Assembly: GCA_014529385.2 (NCBI GenBank)
Contig: CM043960.1
Location: 77,401,910 to 77,465,909 of the forward strand
Length of the DNA stretch: 64,000 nt
Direction of reading: 5' to 3'
DNA from: Adiantum capillus-veneris
Lineage: Eukaryota; Streptophyta; Polypodiopsida; Polypodiales; Pteridaceae
The notes under the pieces are model-generated. The model did no database searches and was not told where the DNA came from. It saw only the letters and a program-made list of their open reading frames with translations. Positions 1 through 12,560 of this stretch are shown here, piece by piece. A program made the translations under genes and the position numbers. Numbering within the stretch: the first letter of the stretch is position 1; every line of letters begins with the position of its first letter.

Positions 1-386
1 TGCTTTGTGATGGCTCAAACTCAAGTTTGATCCCCCCATCACTTTTTAAAAAAAAACAACTAAATCTAATTAAAAGGACATACTTTTAGATAAAGACACA
101 AGATAGTATTAAGAAAATAGTGTTTGAAGGACCTAAAGTATCACAATTGATCAATTAAATACACTATCCTGTCTTTTTACACTTTAGGAGTCTGTTGGTA
201 CATGATAATGGCATGCATCATTGAACCTAGTATCAAAAATACTCTAAGAAGCATTCGCACCTTTTTCATCAGCTACTACAATGTCTTGAGGGGCTCTATC
301 ATCCTCTTGTGCATCCTCATTGCCTGCATCATCATCCTCATTATCTTCATCATTTTCTTTTGCACACTCAACATCCACAACTGGAC
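1..386. other. No gene seen
   Basis: AT-rich sequence with no supported coding frame. Near position 10-40 it has one copy of the palindromic GGCTCAAACTCAAGTTTGA-like motif that dominates 3.7-5.2 kb, so it is probably flanking repeat DNA downstream of the minus-strand pseudogene. Confidence 0.5.
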
Positions 387-3300
387 TCATTTCTCCAACA
401 TTGTCTCCTCCCCTTGATGATCAAAATTCGTAGCTTCTTGAACTTCACTATCATCCGTGTTCTCTACGTTATCATTGTCTTCATTTCCATCAGCATCCTC
501 TCCACTGCTTTGTTGCTCATCGATGTCAAGATTGTTAAGGTCTTCTTTTTCTTTATCATCCAGCTCCACTGTTTGTCTTGCAAGTGATGCTTGACTTGCA
601 CCACACCACTCCTGCAAGGACGGATCACTCTCCAAAAGACTAGAGCATTGAGATTCTAACTCCATGGCTTCAAAATCATCTTTACATAGAGCAATTTCCC
701 TTCTCTTCTTCGACAAGATTTGCTCCAGCACAACTCCACCGCAAAAAATTTCCAAAACATAGCTTTGCTCAGGACAAAACCATGTGATAAGGCCATCAAT
801 GAATTTTCTATCAATAAATTCATGATCCTTGCCACAAGAGCCTGAGAAGAAGACTCTTTTTGTATGAGCCTTGCCAATAGCCTCAAATATATCAACCTTG
901 CTAACAAAAAGAGCAACCATTGCAGAGTCCACAGTTCCATCTATCCATGAGTCATCTCTTGTTGCTTGGATATTTCCATATTCAATATGGACCTTAGTTG
1001 ACTGGCTAGAAACCCCTTCAACAAGCATTTTAATATTAATGAAATCAATGAAACACACTAGCACATATTTGTATTGTGCATTCAATGTGTTTAGATTGAG
1101 TGCCAAATTTGCAAAAAATCTATAGAGAGCTTTTCTTTAGTACCATGAAGATCCAAGATGACCAATTGAAATGGTACGTGCTCTGTATTGCAAAAGTCTT
1201 TGATCTTCCCCATATCAAAGCCCACCCCCTTGATTCTCCATGGAATAGACTCATCTTGAGATATTATACCCATATTAGCTCTAAAAAGATGATTGAGGAG
1301 AGTTACTACAGTTTTTGGAAGTGAGGGTGGAGTCTTCTTTGCTCTGTTGAGGAATTCCTTGACATAGTACTGGCTATAGCTTGTCATTTGATTGTACTCA
1401 TGCTCTCCTAGCTTGTACTTCTCACAAACTTGCTCCCAAGACAAATTTTCCCTTGTCAAAATAAAGAAGAATGATATTATTGCTTCTTTCAACACTTGAT
1501 CTGTTTTTAGCTTCCAAGCCATCTCATCCATGTCCATTCTATGAGGGGTATGCTTGCCCTTCTTTAGCAAGATGGTTTTGTTCAGGATTGCATTTTGTAG
1601 TTCAAGAACTTCTTATTCTCGAGGCCTAAAATGATCCTGAACAATGTAGGTGCCAGTGTTGCTGTAGGATTTTTGTCGGAACCTTCGTCAATTGTTTCTC
1701 CCTTTGTATTTGGTAGCAAACTTCGAGCATATTATCTCATGATCTTGACCCAATTCTTCCATATCTTCTCATCACACAGAAGCAAATGCAAGTCGATCTT
1801 GACAAATCCCTTTTGAAGTGTGTGCTCTGTTGTCTCAACAAAGGTCTGCAAAATTGAAAATTCCAACCTCAATATTGACAAGGCTCTAACTTGTGGGATT
1901 GAGACGCATACTTAATAAGTTCAAGCCTAGCTAGATTGAATTGTTTCTTTATATGATCACATACATCATGCAAAGTCCAAAATACATGGGTATATGTAAG
2001 TGGGGCTCAAACTTAAGTTCGAGCCTCGCTTGTTTGTGTTATAGACTCATATGGAAGTGACACTAAATCTTAAGTTAAAACCTCACTTTAAGTTCTAAAT
2101 GAGCACATGGAGGTCTTGCTTGAGCCTATGATAGACTCTAGTTTACAAATAGATATTGATTAAAAAGATTCACATCCATGTTTTCAAAGAATCAAACAAG
2201 TACCTTCCAAGCCTCAAAGTCCTTCTTGGTTTGGTTGACACGAGGTGGTGGCTTAGAAGTACAACCATTTGCATGCCATTGTGCTCATGCTTGCATAAGT
2301 TGGTCAAGAAATGGCTCCTTTTGCATTGATATTGCAACAGATAGATTCACAACTTTGGAGATTTCACGAGAGATCTTTGGTGGGTAATTGAGAATAACCT
2401 TTGATCGTCTATATTTGAATTGTTGACGCAATTGAGGGGTAACCTTTGCAACATTTGCACCCTGCAAACGTTTTGCAGCACTAATGGACTGTTGTCCAAA
2501 GATGATCTAGTAATCAACATTGTGAACATCCTCTTTGGCAAGTTTGTCAAGAGAATGTTTTTTGGAAGGATCACAAGGCATCAAAATTGCTAGTATCTCC
2601 TCTTGCTTTGGTTCTTGAATGAAGTCTAAAGTCAAAATCCTGACCCAATCTAGATTTAATCTTCTGTACACATAGTTTGATGGAGCAAGAAAACACCTTG
2701 TCACGTCAATGCTAAAGACTTCATTAATCCCAAAAGGATAGAATCCCTTCTTGATTTCTAAAGAGGTCAGTGCCTTGTTATCTTTGGATGGAGTTTCCAT
2801 GTCCATCAACTCCTCTTCAAAAACCTCTTTTTGTTCTGCACTCTTTTTCATCTTCCTCTTTGCTAGTTTTTGTCGATCTTCCTCAAGAGTAGAATCATCC
2901 TTTGCCTTTATTTTTCTTCTGAGTCCTTGTGCATCTTGCTCTTGTGAACCTTCTTGCTCCTCTAAATCAATGGTGGCAGTGATCTTCTCTACATGTGCTG
3001 CAGCGCTTGCACGGGCACCTCTTGTTGCTGCAAGTGCACTCCTAACTATGGCTTTCCCTGTCTTCTCCACAACTTTCTTAGATAGTGCCCCTATTGGTTT
3101 CTTTGCACGTATAATCTTCTTTGGTAAGCTCAAGACTTGCTTTGCATGTTTCACTACCTTCACTAGGTCTTCCACACATTCCACACTTGAGTATTCTTGA
3201 TTAGTGAAGCTCGAGATCTTCAATCCTAATTTTACAATAGAATTTTCTTTTCCTAGTTTACTACCATTCATGTCTGCTACATGAAAAGTGCCCAATGATA

Positions 3301-3643
3301 AGCAAAACTTGTTTGCCTTTGTGGTATCTCCAATAGGTAGCACATTACATGCAAAGCATGGCATTGCTATTGCATCCACATCATCTTTGACACCCACAAC
3401 AATCCCCATGTCTCCATATTTCATATCACCTTGTGACAAATATAGATGGATGTCATCTTTGTAGTTTGCATCTGTATCATAGGTATCCACAAACCACTTC
3501 ACTCCTTCTTTTGTTAATTCAAAGGTCTTGTCAACCTTTATTCTTGGAGCAGTAGTTTCGGCATGAGTGGACATTCCAAGAACATCGAGTGTGAAGACTT
3601 GTGCACCCTTCTATGGTATACTTGGTACATTGGAAGCCTCCAT
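387..3643 (-). pseudogene. Decayed two-exon gene: ParB-like domain plus DNA-methyltransferase-like domain
   Basis: Seen: a minus-strand frame starts at ATG 3643 (MEASNVPSIP) and runs to 2204. A GT-AG intron spans 2203-1846, and coding resumes in phase at 1845 and ends at 387. The frame is broken by stops at 3613-3611, 2509-2507, 2287-2285 and 1734-1732, and by frameshifts near 1585 and in a T run near 1110. Exon 1 has a Lys/Arg/Glu-rich middle, then a stretch (about 2700-2450) ending IIFGQQSISAAKRLQ, which resembles the ParB/Srx pattern where GQH/GQQ follows a hydrophobic strand. Exon 2 contains VILDLHG at about 1150 (position of the DPPY-type motif IV) and later VLEIFCGGVV at about 735 (like the SAM-binding FxGxG). 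The C-terminus is very acidic. Known: ParB-plus-methylase fusions occur in phages and mobile elements. Inferred: a relic of such a fusion in a plant. Domain calls are by motif only; no function is claimed for this copy. Confidence 0.55.
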
Positions 3644-3714
3644 TCCTGAAACAACCAAAAAGAACAATATTAGAACCTAAACAAGGAGCATATGTTTAAG
3701 TTAAATAGTACATT

Positions 3715-5245
3715 TAAAAAAAAACACTAGCATGTGTAGGCGAGGCTCGGACTTAAGTTTGAGCCAAAAGATGTTGTTTTGTACCCTTGCTAGCCACAAG
3801 GATGTCATGAGAGTAGTCTTGCAAGTTAGTGCTACATTAAATTTGAGCCTGAAAGTGAAGCTCTATGATTTTTCTAGCCAAAAGGATGTCATGAGGCTAG
3901 GCATGCACCCTAGTGCTACATTAGCATATGGAGAGGAAGCTCAAACTTAAGTTTGAGCCTAAAAGTGAATTTTTCTAGCCAGAAGGATGTCATGAGGCTA
4001 GGCATGCACCCTAGTGCTACATTAGCATATGGAGAGGAAGCTCAAACTTAAGTTTGAACCTAAAAGTGAATTTTTATTCCCGGATGCACTTGAGGCTTGA
4101 ACTTAAGATCGAGCCTAAAGGTGCTATTCTATGCCCTTGATAGACACAAATATGTCATCAAGCTAGCCTTCCATGCTAGTTCTACACTCGAATATGCAAG
4201 TGGGGATCAAACTTAAGCTTGAGCCTCTTGTCATTGGTAACCAGAAGGATGCCATGAGGCTAGACTTAAGTTCAATCCTAAGTGCTTTTCTATTCTTGCA
4301 TGAATCCTAAAAGGACTTAGTGAATCTAGATTTTCATGATAGTGCTATACTAACATATCTAGGTGAGGCTCGAACTTAAGCTCGAGCCTCTTGCCTCTGG
4401 TAGCCACAAGGATGTCCCTCGACTAGCCTTACACCCTAGTGCTACAATAGCATATGCAAATAAGGCTAGCTACAAGGATGTCATGAGGCAAGCCTTGCAT
4501 CCTAGTGCTAAAGAATATGCACTTGAGGCTCGAGCTTAAGATCGAGCCTAAAGGTGTTCTTCTATGCCCTTGGTAGCAACAAGCCCTACATGTTGGTGCT
4601 ACTCTAGTACATGCAAGTGAGGATCGAACTTAAGTTTGAGCCTACTGGCATTGGTAGCCACACAGATGTCATGAAGCTAACCTTACACCCTAGTGCTAAA
4701 GTAACATATACATTTGAGGCTCAAACTTAAGTTCAAGGCAGACTTGCTATATTAGCATATGTAGGCAAGGTTCGAACTTAAGATCGAGCCTCTTTCCCTA
4801 AGTAGCCACAAGGATGTCATTAAGCCAGACTTGCTACAATAGCATATGTAGGCAAGGTTCGAACTTAAATTTGAGCCGCTTTCCCTAAGTAGACACAAGG
4901 ATGTCATTAAGTTAGACTTGCTATATAGCATAAGTAGGCAAGGTTCAAACTTAAGTTTGAGCCTCTTTCCCTAAGTAGCCACAAGGATGTCATTAAGCTA
5001 GCCTACAATAGCATATGTAGGCAAGGTTCGCACTTAAATTTGAGCCGCTTTCCCTAAGTATCCACAAGGATGTCATTAAGTTAGACCTGCTATACTAGCA
5101 TATGTAGGCGAGGTTCGAACTTAAGTTCGAGCCTCTTTCCCTAAGTAGCCACAAGGATATCCCTCGGCTAGCCTTACACACTGGTGCTACAATATCATAT
5201 GCAATTGAGGCTTAAACTTAAGTTTGAACCTAAAGGTTTTGTTCT
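3715..5245. repeat. Palindromic minisatellite (about 120-bp degenerate units)
   Basis: Roughly a dozen degenerate tandem units share three parts: a palindrome centred on CTTAAG (GGCTCGAACTTAAG followed by its complement), the phrase AGCCACAAGGATGTCAT, and GCTACATTAGCATATG. Units differ in length and several are partly deleted. The same palindrome occurs at about 2005-2095, inside the intron of the neighbouring pseudogene, and near position 15. No coding frame survives across the array. Confidence 0.85.
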
Positions 5246-8200
5246 GTTTCCTTGGTATCCACCTTTGTATTTTTGGAACATAAGTCTGGCTGTTTCCTTC
5301 ATTTCTGGGTTCAAATGCTTATTCACCTTGATTGATCAAGGACTTTCTTTAGAGCCCAAATTCCACTCTTCAATCTCTTGATCATCTGGAAGCAGCCAAT
5401 TCGGGCCACCTCCCTTCCTTTTGGTTGACTCCGCAACATAATCCCAGGACGGATATGTTAGTTTAGAATTCTCATTCCGAACTCTAGTGACCTCTTCAGT
5501 ATGCATTGGTGTACTGGAATCTGAATATCCCTGAAGTGGTCTTTCTCCAAGATTCAGTTCAGTCAACTAATCTGGAAACTGCTTTCTCTGTTTCTCAGCT
5601 TGAGCCTTGTCAAACTGATCTGGAAACTGCTTTCTCTGTTCCTCATCTTGGCTGCAATGCAGCATCCGTTCAATCTTCTTAACCCCATATTTTTGGCAAA
5701 GTTCCTCGGGTTGGAGTGCTTTCTTCCATCTTTTGGTGTTATTTGTCTGGAGCTGGATTCTCCTTATTGTTTCCCTGAATAGTTAAGGTCTGACTCGTAA
5801 AATCATGAACAGCCTGCGCCGTGGTCGTCCCAGTAGCATACCATATTCTCCTTGAACATCCAATACCATAAAGCTAGTTTTCAATTTCTCTTTTCCCACC
5901 CTTATCTACATTTCTCGATCATACCAGTTGCCTGAACAACTCTATGATCAACCATTCTAACCTTAAAGGGTGTTGGCTTTAAATCAGTGATACCAAGCCT
6001 TGGCTGAAGTTGTGCCCCAGAATATTCACACCTGCTCCTCCATCCAGAGTAACACTAGATTCCACTTGGATTATTGGCACCTCATCATCTTTGATAGTAG
6101 GCGACAAATCAACTGCTCTGGCATCAGCTTCAACTTTTCTCTGGTGTTTAATAAACTTTGTTGCTTCAGGTAAAGTGTTCTTGATATCATCTAATTCAAC
6201 CGTCAATTTTTGAATTTGTTCACAGATTTTGACATGGATCTCTTCTCTCTCCTAGTCATAATTATCATCAGAACTCAAGGAATCAGGAGTATCTTCACAT
6301 TGGAAATCCTCTGTTCTATTGTCTATGATGAGCCTTGACTGACATTGAGAAAGACACTATGCTTTCCCAAGGTTAGTGTTTTCTATTGCAGTCAAATCTG
6401 ATTTGACCTGCCCTAGATCATCCATCAGGTCCTTGCACTGCAGCAAGCATGGTCTTAGAGATTCTAGATCCTCACTGATCTGACTGCCTTTTCTCAGAAG
6501 ACTGGGTGGTATCTTCTAAATAACATGAGCATCAAAACTCTCTGGATGTTCTGGTAGCTTCTTAGCTAGATCCTCTGTGATCCTACTTGCTAGCTCTCAC
6601 TACTCTCGTCATTCATCGACTACCCTCTCCTTGCCCATAGCCTTCCAGATTGCTCTCTACTGAGTCCATATATTGGTTTCAGGGCTAACTGGTTTCACAG
6701 GCTTTTTAGAAGTTCTTCAATAATCGCCCCTTTATGCAAGTGACTGCTCGTACTAGAACTAATTCCGATGCTTTTGCCGCAGTAGCCTCAGTATTGGGTA
6801 CCTCTGGACATTGAGTTGCAAAGTGCCCATACTTCCCACAAATATAGCAGTTAAGACTTCAGTTCTAGAAATTGCTATGACCTCGGCCTCGACCAATATC
6901 CCCTTGGTATCTGCCGCGCCCCATACCTGTCCCACTGGTAGCTGAATTTTCTTCTTTGGGTCCACTGGTCTTCTCTACGTTAGCTGATTCAGCATTTGTA
7001 AATGCAATGAGAGACAAATCCTTATGTTTCTTGAAATGATGGATTCAAATTCCATAGTCATTTCGCAGATGGCCATGTGCTTTGCAGTACGTGCACTGTG
7101 GGAATTCGTTGGAAACATGATCTCTGGATTTGAGTTTGGAGCACCAAGTTTCCATCTTCCTAGCTAGTTGTCCAGTCTGGCTAATTTCAGCAATCTACCT
7201 AGCCATTTCGTCAATTTTTTGGGACCAAGTCCCTTTCTTATCCTTGTTCTTGCTCTTTTCATTTGAACTACTTTTAGAATTGTTGGAAGTCTCACTGGAG
7301 TTAGAATTCTCTGTAGAAGAGCTGCTACTGCTAGACCTCCACTTTTTATGGCTTCACTCCTTCTTGGTTTGCTGCTTAAGCTTTGGAGATCTCTGCACCA
7401 AGTCATTAAACTTCTTTGTAGGTGCAGGTACCTCTTGCTCTCTCAGCTTCTTGCTGCGAAACCCATTCAGAAACCATGTACGCAGTCTTTTTTTTGAAGG
7501 TGGTTCTTGCAACTGCCTTGTCAACTCTCTGATCTTTTCCACATAGCTTCTTACAGACAATTTTCCGTACCTGATCTTGTCCAGCTCACAGATAATGTCT
7601 TCATTGCCTCTGTTGTCTAAGTACTCAAGCTTGAAAGCCTTGATCAGTTTATTGTAAGACCTGAGCTGACAAGCTAGATAGTGGTAATACCATTTCCTTG
7701 CCGCATCATTCAGTATCAATATACTTTAATTCAACATATTGCTCAAAGACTTGAATGTGGACATCAAGATTGTCTTTTTTCCCACCTTCGAACATTGGAA
7801 AAGAGATCTTTAAGGAAACACTGTAATCATGTCTGTATGTATCATCTCTAGTTCCCCTGGTCTTGGTAGCCTGACTGCGGCTGTGACTGCGTCTGGATGA
7901 CTTCCTGTAATGATCAGTGTCGGCATCCCACTGACCTTCCTTTTTAGTTTTAGTCTCAGTCTCTTCCTTGGCCTTCCTGCTTGTACTATGACGACTATCT
8001 TTGCTACCCTTGGCCTCAGCTGTCTTGTGTGTGGACCGACAACCTTGAGTCCTGGTTTTGTGTTCTCATGCTCAGCCCTCCTCCTCCTTGAGTGACCACA
8101 ATGTTGAGAGTCTCTGGCTTCTTCATCATTACTCTGCTCCTCCTGAGACTCAGTCTCATTCTTGGGGTTCCTCTCAGTATCAGACTCTCTTTCTGACACT

Positions 8201-8265
8201 TCTGGAATAGGGTCAACTCACGTGGAATCAGTGCAAAACCGGGTTGACGATTTTTGACCACGACT
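5246..8265 (-). mobile_element. Ty3/gypsy gag-protease relic
   Basis: Read on the minus strand, broken frames give the order expected of a gypsy polyprotein. An acidic and Ser-rich start (8261-7810) comes first, then a capsid-like stretch at 7719-7354 (ARKWYYHYL, LSVRSYVEKIREL). Two zinc knuckles follow: CTYCKAHGHLRND at about 7105-7065, with its last Cys changed to Tyr, and an intact CYICGKYGHFATQC at about 6853-6812. A protease core TLDGGAGVNIL lies at about 6055. Downstream of the protease the frame is shattered and no reverse transcriptase is recognisable before the minisatellite. The element is therefore dead and 3'-truncated. Confidence 0.75.
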
Positions 8266-8660
8266 GACTATGGGCAGCATGTTTGTAGCTAAGAATTCTA
8301 ACTGGGAGACAGAGCTCGCTGGTCTAAGAGCAACCAGCTCTAGCCATTGTGATTGCCAAAATGGAATGGGAGCTTGTCTCTTCAGACAGCTATTCCAGTG
8401 TTAGAGTTCAACACAAATTGGAAGACTTGGAATGGTATTATAGTTCAGATGAGTAGTACAAAGATAATTAGTACAGTGTACAACAGGCTTAAGCTCATAT
8501 GAAGTCTGAGGATTGATTACAAGAGTAAGTGATTACACAGTTGAAAGCCAAAAGTTTATTAAGCTAAAAGTTTAGAAGCAAGAGCTCATAAGCCAAAAGT
8601 TAAAAGAACTCCCAAAAGCCAAAAATCCCTGGAGACATTGTATCAGGTCTTATTATAGGC
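8266..8660. other. Possible 5' LTR edge of the gypsy relic
   Basis: No gene. On the minus strand, TGGAATAGCTGTC immediately precedes position 8400, where the plus strand begins TGTTAGAG. This could be a primer-binding site against an LTR end, but no second LTR copy exists in the window, so the LTR cannot be bounded. The rest is AAGCCAAAAGTT-type short repeats. Confidence 0.25.
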
Positions 8661-9550
8661 TTACAAAGTTACTGTAGTAACTGCTGTAATTACTGTCAAA
8701 TTATTGCCGGTGTAGCAGTTCCTGCTGGTTGGCTTTCTAAGGAGCAGTTCCCACCTGTTGGGACTGTCCTTGCCTTCTACACTTGCTATCTTCTTCCATC
8801 GGTCCTTTATCCTTCTCCACAATAACCATGAGGTTTTCCAGGTTGGTACCCCGAAGAACCTCAAAGATGTTACCATATAGGAAGGGGGTTTTAGGGATAT
8901 CTACCGGGACTTGTTTCATCTGCCCAACCACCCACGCCTGGGGTTCAAACTGTTTGCATGAGATATTAGAGATTTGCTACCATCCTTCATCTTTTTTACC
9001 AAAAGTGGGTGACAAAACAATCTTCTAGAACATTGGGGATGTCTTTTCTAGGCAACGGACATGAAGCGGTATTTTAGGGTGGCCGTTTTGTTGACATGAT
9101 GGACTTTGGCGGGTCTCTCCAATTACTCCAGGATTTCCTTGCTTGCAATAGGCCCATCTTCTCGTGCCTTATCATTGACCTTTCGCTGAGGAGCCGCAGT
9201 TTTAGAGTCCACCTAGAGCATATCAAGTATAAACCTTTCACCATTTAAACTTGAAGCACGCACCAAACAAGGTGCCAAAGTTCAGAGAAATGACCTTGAG
9301 ACCGGACCCCACATTAACAACCAGGTGCTTGGACTGGGGCTTTTTGATATCCCACCAAATACACACCTTATTGGCGGTAGTACCCACTGCCTTTCTTGCT
9401 AGAACAAGCAAATGGGTACTGAGGGTTATTGCCAGGTCTTTTAGGTTACTTCTCAACCACAAAGGGAGGTTGACGAATTCCACCCATACTGGGCACATCT
9501 CCTGGAATGCATTAGGTCGGATTCAAATGAGGGGTCCCAAGGGAGAACGT
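8661..9550 (-). mobile_element. LINE ORF1 fragment, minus strand
   Basis: The frame at 9498-9238 reads PVWVEFVNLPLWL, then NKVCIWWDIKKPQSK and VNVGSGLKVISLNFGTLFG. This is the DUF4283-type block of plant LINE ORF1 proteins. A second piece at 8931-8737 (VPVDIPKTPFLYGNIFEVL) matches the same order in the plus-strand copy at 13.9-14.7 kb, so both derive from one LINE family in opposite orientation. Stops and frameshifts separate the pieces; this is a dead fragment. Confidence 0.7.
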
Positions 9551-9570
9551 ACACCAGCGAGATTCATGGT

Positions 9571-9862
9571 TTCTTTTATTGCCCATGATGTTTCCTTGCA
9601 TCTTTTCATTGTCGACTCGCACCCTTAAAAGGTCCTCTTTAGCATTGGAGTACTTGCATGTGTTTTTGGTTGGCTCCTACAAAAAATAGTGACTTATTGA
9701 GAGGCTCTATTGCTTTCTTTTATTGCCCATGATGTTTCCTTGCATCTTTGTCATTGTCGACTCGGGCTCGCACACTTAAAGTTCATCTTTAGATTTGGAG
9801 TACTGGCATGTGCTTTTGGCTGGCTCCTACAAAAAATACTGACTTATTGAGAGGCCCTATTG
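9571..9862. repeat. Tandem duplication, 144-bp period
   Basis: Two adjacent copies begin TTCTTTTATTGCCCATGATG at 9571 and 9715 and end in ACTTATTGAGAGGC near 9705 and 9855. The second copy has a few substitutions and small indels, so the duplication is not very recent. Confidence 0.85.
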
Positions 9863-10560
9863 TGTTATTAGGATCTCTTTTGAGCTGTGAATCTAAGTTT
9901 GCTTGTATAAACATTGGTATCACATATTTTTTACTTGAAAGCTTACATCGATAGTGTGCAAATTGTAGTCAAGGTCTGATCTTGACCATTGGTTTCTTCG
10001 TGTTTGGTGTTTATTTAAATTTTCATTCAAAAGTTATGTTATGTGTCTTGAGATTTAGGCATGCCCATTGTATGGATGTGATCTGAGGGCCTTAAGCAGA
10101 AAAGTTTTGATGCTCCTTCAAAGTGGGAAATGGATCCCCATAGACCTTCACCTTCTCACCGAATAAGGTGCACATTTTAGAAGCTTCTCTATGTAGAGGG
10201 CCTTTGAGCCATCTTCTAGGTTTTAGAAGGCCCTATAAATGAGGAGTGACTTGCTAGAGCACGTCAAAATCGTTTTACCTCCAATCAAAAGTATTAGATT
10301 TTCCCTTATTTAATACTTTGAGAGTTAGCCCCCACCAACTTGTTAGAGTACAACCAACCTATGGGATTGCACTACCTTTAAAACGAGGGCATTCTACCTA
10401 GTCGGCCCTCCCTTTTGGAAGGCCTATGTGCAGGTCCCTTCTAGAGGCTCATGCCATTAGAGTGTCGTTAAAAATTAATTTAGGAGATCTATGCTTGTAT
10501 GGTATAGGAGGTTAAAAAGTAGTGCCTTAGGATATGTGTATTATTTTTTTGTTGAATTTT
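9863..10560. other. No gene seen
   Basis: Non-coding sequence between LINE fragments. No domain, terminal repeat or tandem structure could be supported here. Confidence 0.4.
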
Positions 10561-10592
10561 GACATACAAAATAGATGACTCAAGCAAAATGA

Positions 10593-11998
10593 GTGGTCAA
10601 TTCATTTACGCTTCCTTACATAGCTTTCAATAGTCCGCTGCTAAAGTTATCCAAAGAGTTTTTGAAACCTGTCAAGAGATTCTTATGGAAAAACAACACT
10701 AAAACTCTCGCCCTGGCATTGGGCAGGGAGGGAATCCATTACGAGACCTATAGGGCAAGGCATTATTGGGATCCTTAACCCTAGTACTCATGCGGAGGCC
10801 CAATGTGCCAAGTTTCTGGTAGTAATTACGAAGCAAGACCACGCATGGGCTATCATGACAAAGGTCATGATAGACAATGCCAAGCTGTGCTCGCAAGGTG
10901 GCCAGTGCAAAGAGCTTCAGATGCATGACAAGTTGCTTGCCTCTCGATTGTCTAACCTGAAACTTGGGGGCACAACAAACGAGCTAGTTTGGAAATGCAA
11001 CAGAGCAACAGAGACCTTGGAATGGGGAGAGACAACAAGGTACGTTCACAACTCTATAACTCATTGGTCCCCTTGCATATCTAAGGTGGGAAGCGTTCTT
11101 TTGAACCCATTTTGGAGGGAGTTTCCAGAAAGATCCATAACAAAGGGCTACGATGACTAGGTCAATTTTGGGACAACAACAAGAATAGCTGAAAAGGAAC
11201 AGACCAACTGGCCTCCTAGTTCTACCTTAATGGGACTGAAAGACTACTGGCCAATAGAGCTTTAGAATGGCTAAATAGTTGTTGGGTGCCTACTTTCAAG
11301 TCTAGGTTTGAGTGGAAAGCATGGCGGTGACCCACAAACAGGCAATCCTTAAACCGCAAACCAAGGATGTTTACAACACCTTGATGGTCCCATCGGATTG
11401 GCTTTCCCCCCCTGAACAAGCAATGGAGCTAACAATCACGAAGAACATCTGGCACCCACAATGGCTGCTTGGGATGGAGGTATTTCTATGGGGTCCTATG
11501 GGGAGCCTTACCTATTAGTGTGAAGGTTCTAGCCAGAGGTATTGGTCTAGGTAGATGCTCACAATGCAGAATGGCTAGTGGGAACCTCCCTCACCTATTC
11601 AAGGAGTGCCCAATGATCTGTGGCCTGGCAAGGAAGATTTGCAAACGGGTTCAAAAGACCAAGAAGATAGGGTTTCTCAAGAACGATCTATTCCTGGGTG
11701 GAAAGGTGTTTAAGAGCCAAGTGCTACTTATCGGCTTGCAAATTATATTTGAAAGTCATGAACTATTGGGTCTTCAAGAACGCCCTAAAAACAACTAGGT
11801 TCACGAAGATTATTATATTTTGCTACTTGAAATACATGTGGAAAGTCATGAACTATTGGGTCTTCAAGAACGCCCTAAAAACAACTAGGTTCACGAAGAT
11901 TATACAAGAAAGCACGGAAGCGATTGTTGCCATCAGGAAACGAATGAACTCTGATAAGTGGAACATAGCAATTGGTGCCGCAATGAGTGGTTAGTATT
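10593..11998 (+). mobile_element. LINE ORF2 C-terminal half (late reverse transcriptase to zf-RVT)
   Basis: Broken plus-strand frames follow the order of a plant LINE ORF2 tail. First comes LPYIAFNSPLLKLSKEFLKPV with VKRFLWKN (10593-10700), then GILNPSTHAEAQCAKFLV (about 10770-10830) running into the frame to 11160. A Cys/His tail at 11560-11620 reads CSQCRMASGNLPHLF then KECP, typical of zf-RVT. The palm and catalytic YxDD region is missing. Several stops and frame changes show it is dead. Confidence 0.65.
11751..11930 (+). repeat. 90-bp tandem duplication inside the LINE tail
   Basis: GAAAGTCATGAACTATTGGG at 11751 recurs at 11841, and the following 60 bp are the same in both copies. The duplication lies inside the LINE 3' region and shifts its reading. 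Confidence 0.9.
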
Positions 11999-12179
11999 TG
12001 GGTCTTTGCTCAGGTCGAGGTCTTCCTCCATGTTCAACTAAGTTTCCCTCTGGTGTCTTTTTTTAGTGTCGTGGGGTGGCTCCCTTATCAGTCGATGTTT
12101 TTATGGTTGCTACGAGACGTCATGGCTTGGCACGAGCATGACGAGAACTTGTATTCTTTTAGTTATGCTAATATAATTC

Positions 12180-12560
12180 ACTCACCATTGTGAGTCTTGG
12201 AGAAAAATACAAAATAGACGCAATATGATTCAAATAGGTTTTGGCTTGGTAAGCAATGACTATCTCTTAATTTTTTGCACAAAGATTGAATTCTTCAACA
12301 ACCTCTTCCCAGATGGTTTTCAAGAGCCCTGTGCTGCTTATCGGCACCCAAATTGTAATTCTTCTACTTCCAACATGTGTGAAAGGCCAGGAACTGTCAA
12401 ACGCCCACAACTAGATTCACTCAGATTACAAAAGGAAGCGAATGCCACAATAGGAAAACGTATGAACTTTGACGAGTGAAATAGGCAATGACGGGAAGAC
12501 GTCATGGTTCAGCTAGCATGACTTAAATTTGTAATTTTTTGGTCATGCTAATATAATACA
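12180..12560 (+). mobile_element. Second degenerate copy of the LINE 3' end
   Basis: The stretch AAGAGCCCTGTGCTGCTTAT at about 12321 parallels AAGAGCCAAGTGCTACTTAT at about 11711. ATGCTAATATAATACACCCA near 12545 parallels ATGCTAATATAATTCACTCA near 12165. The fragment is therefore a diverged, adjacent copy of the same 3' end. Confidence 0.55.
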
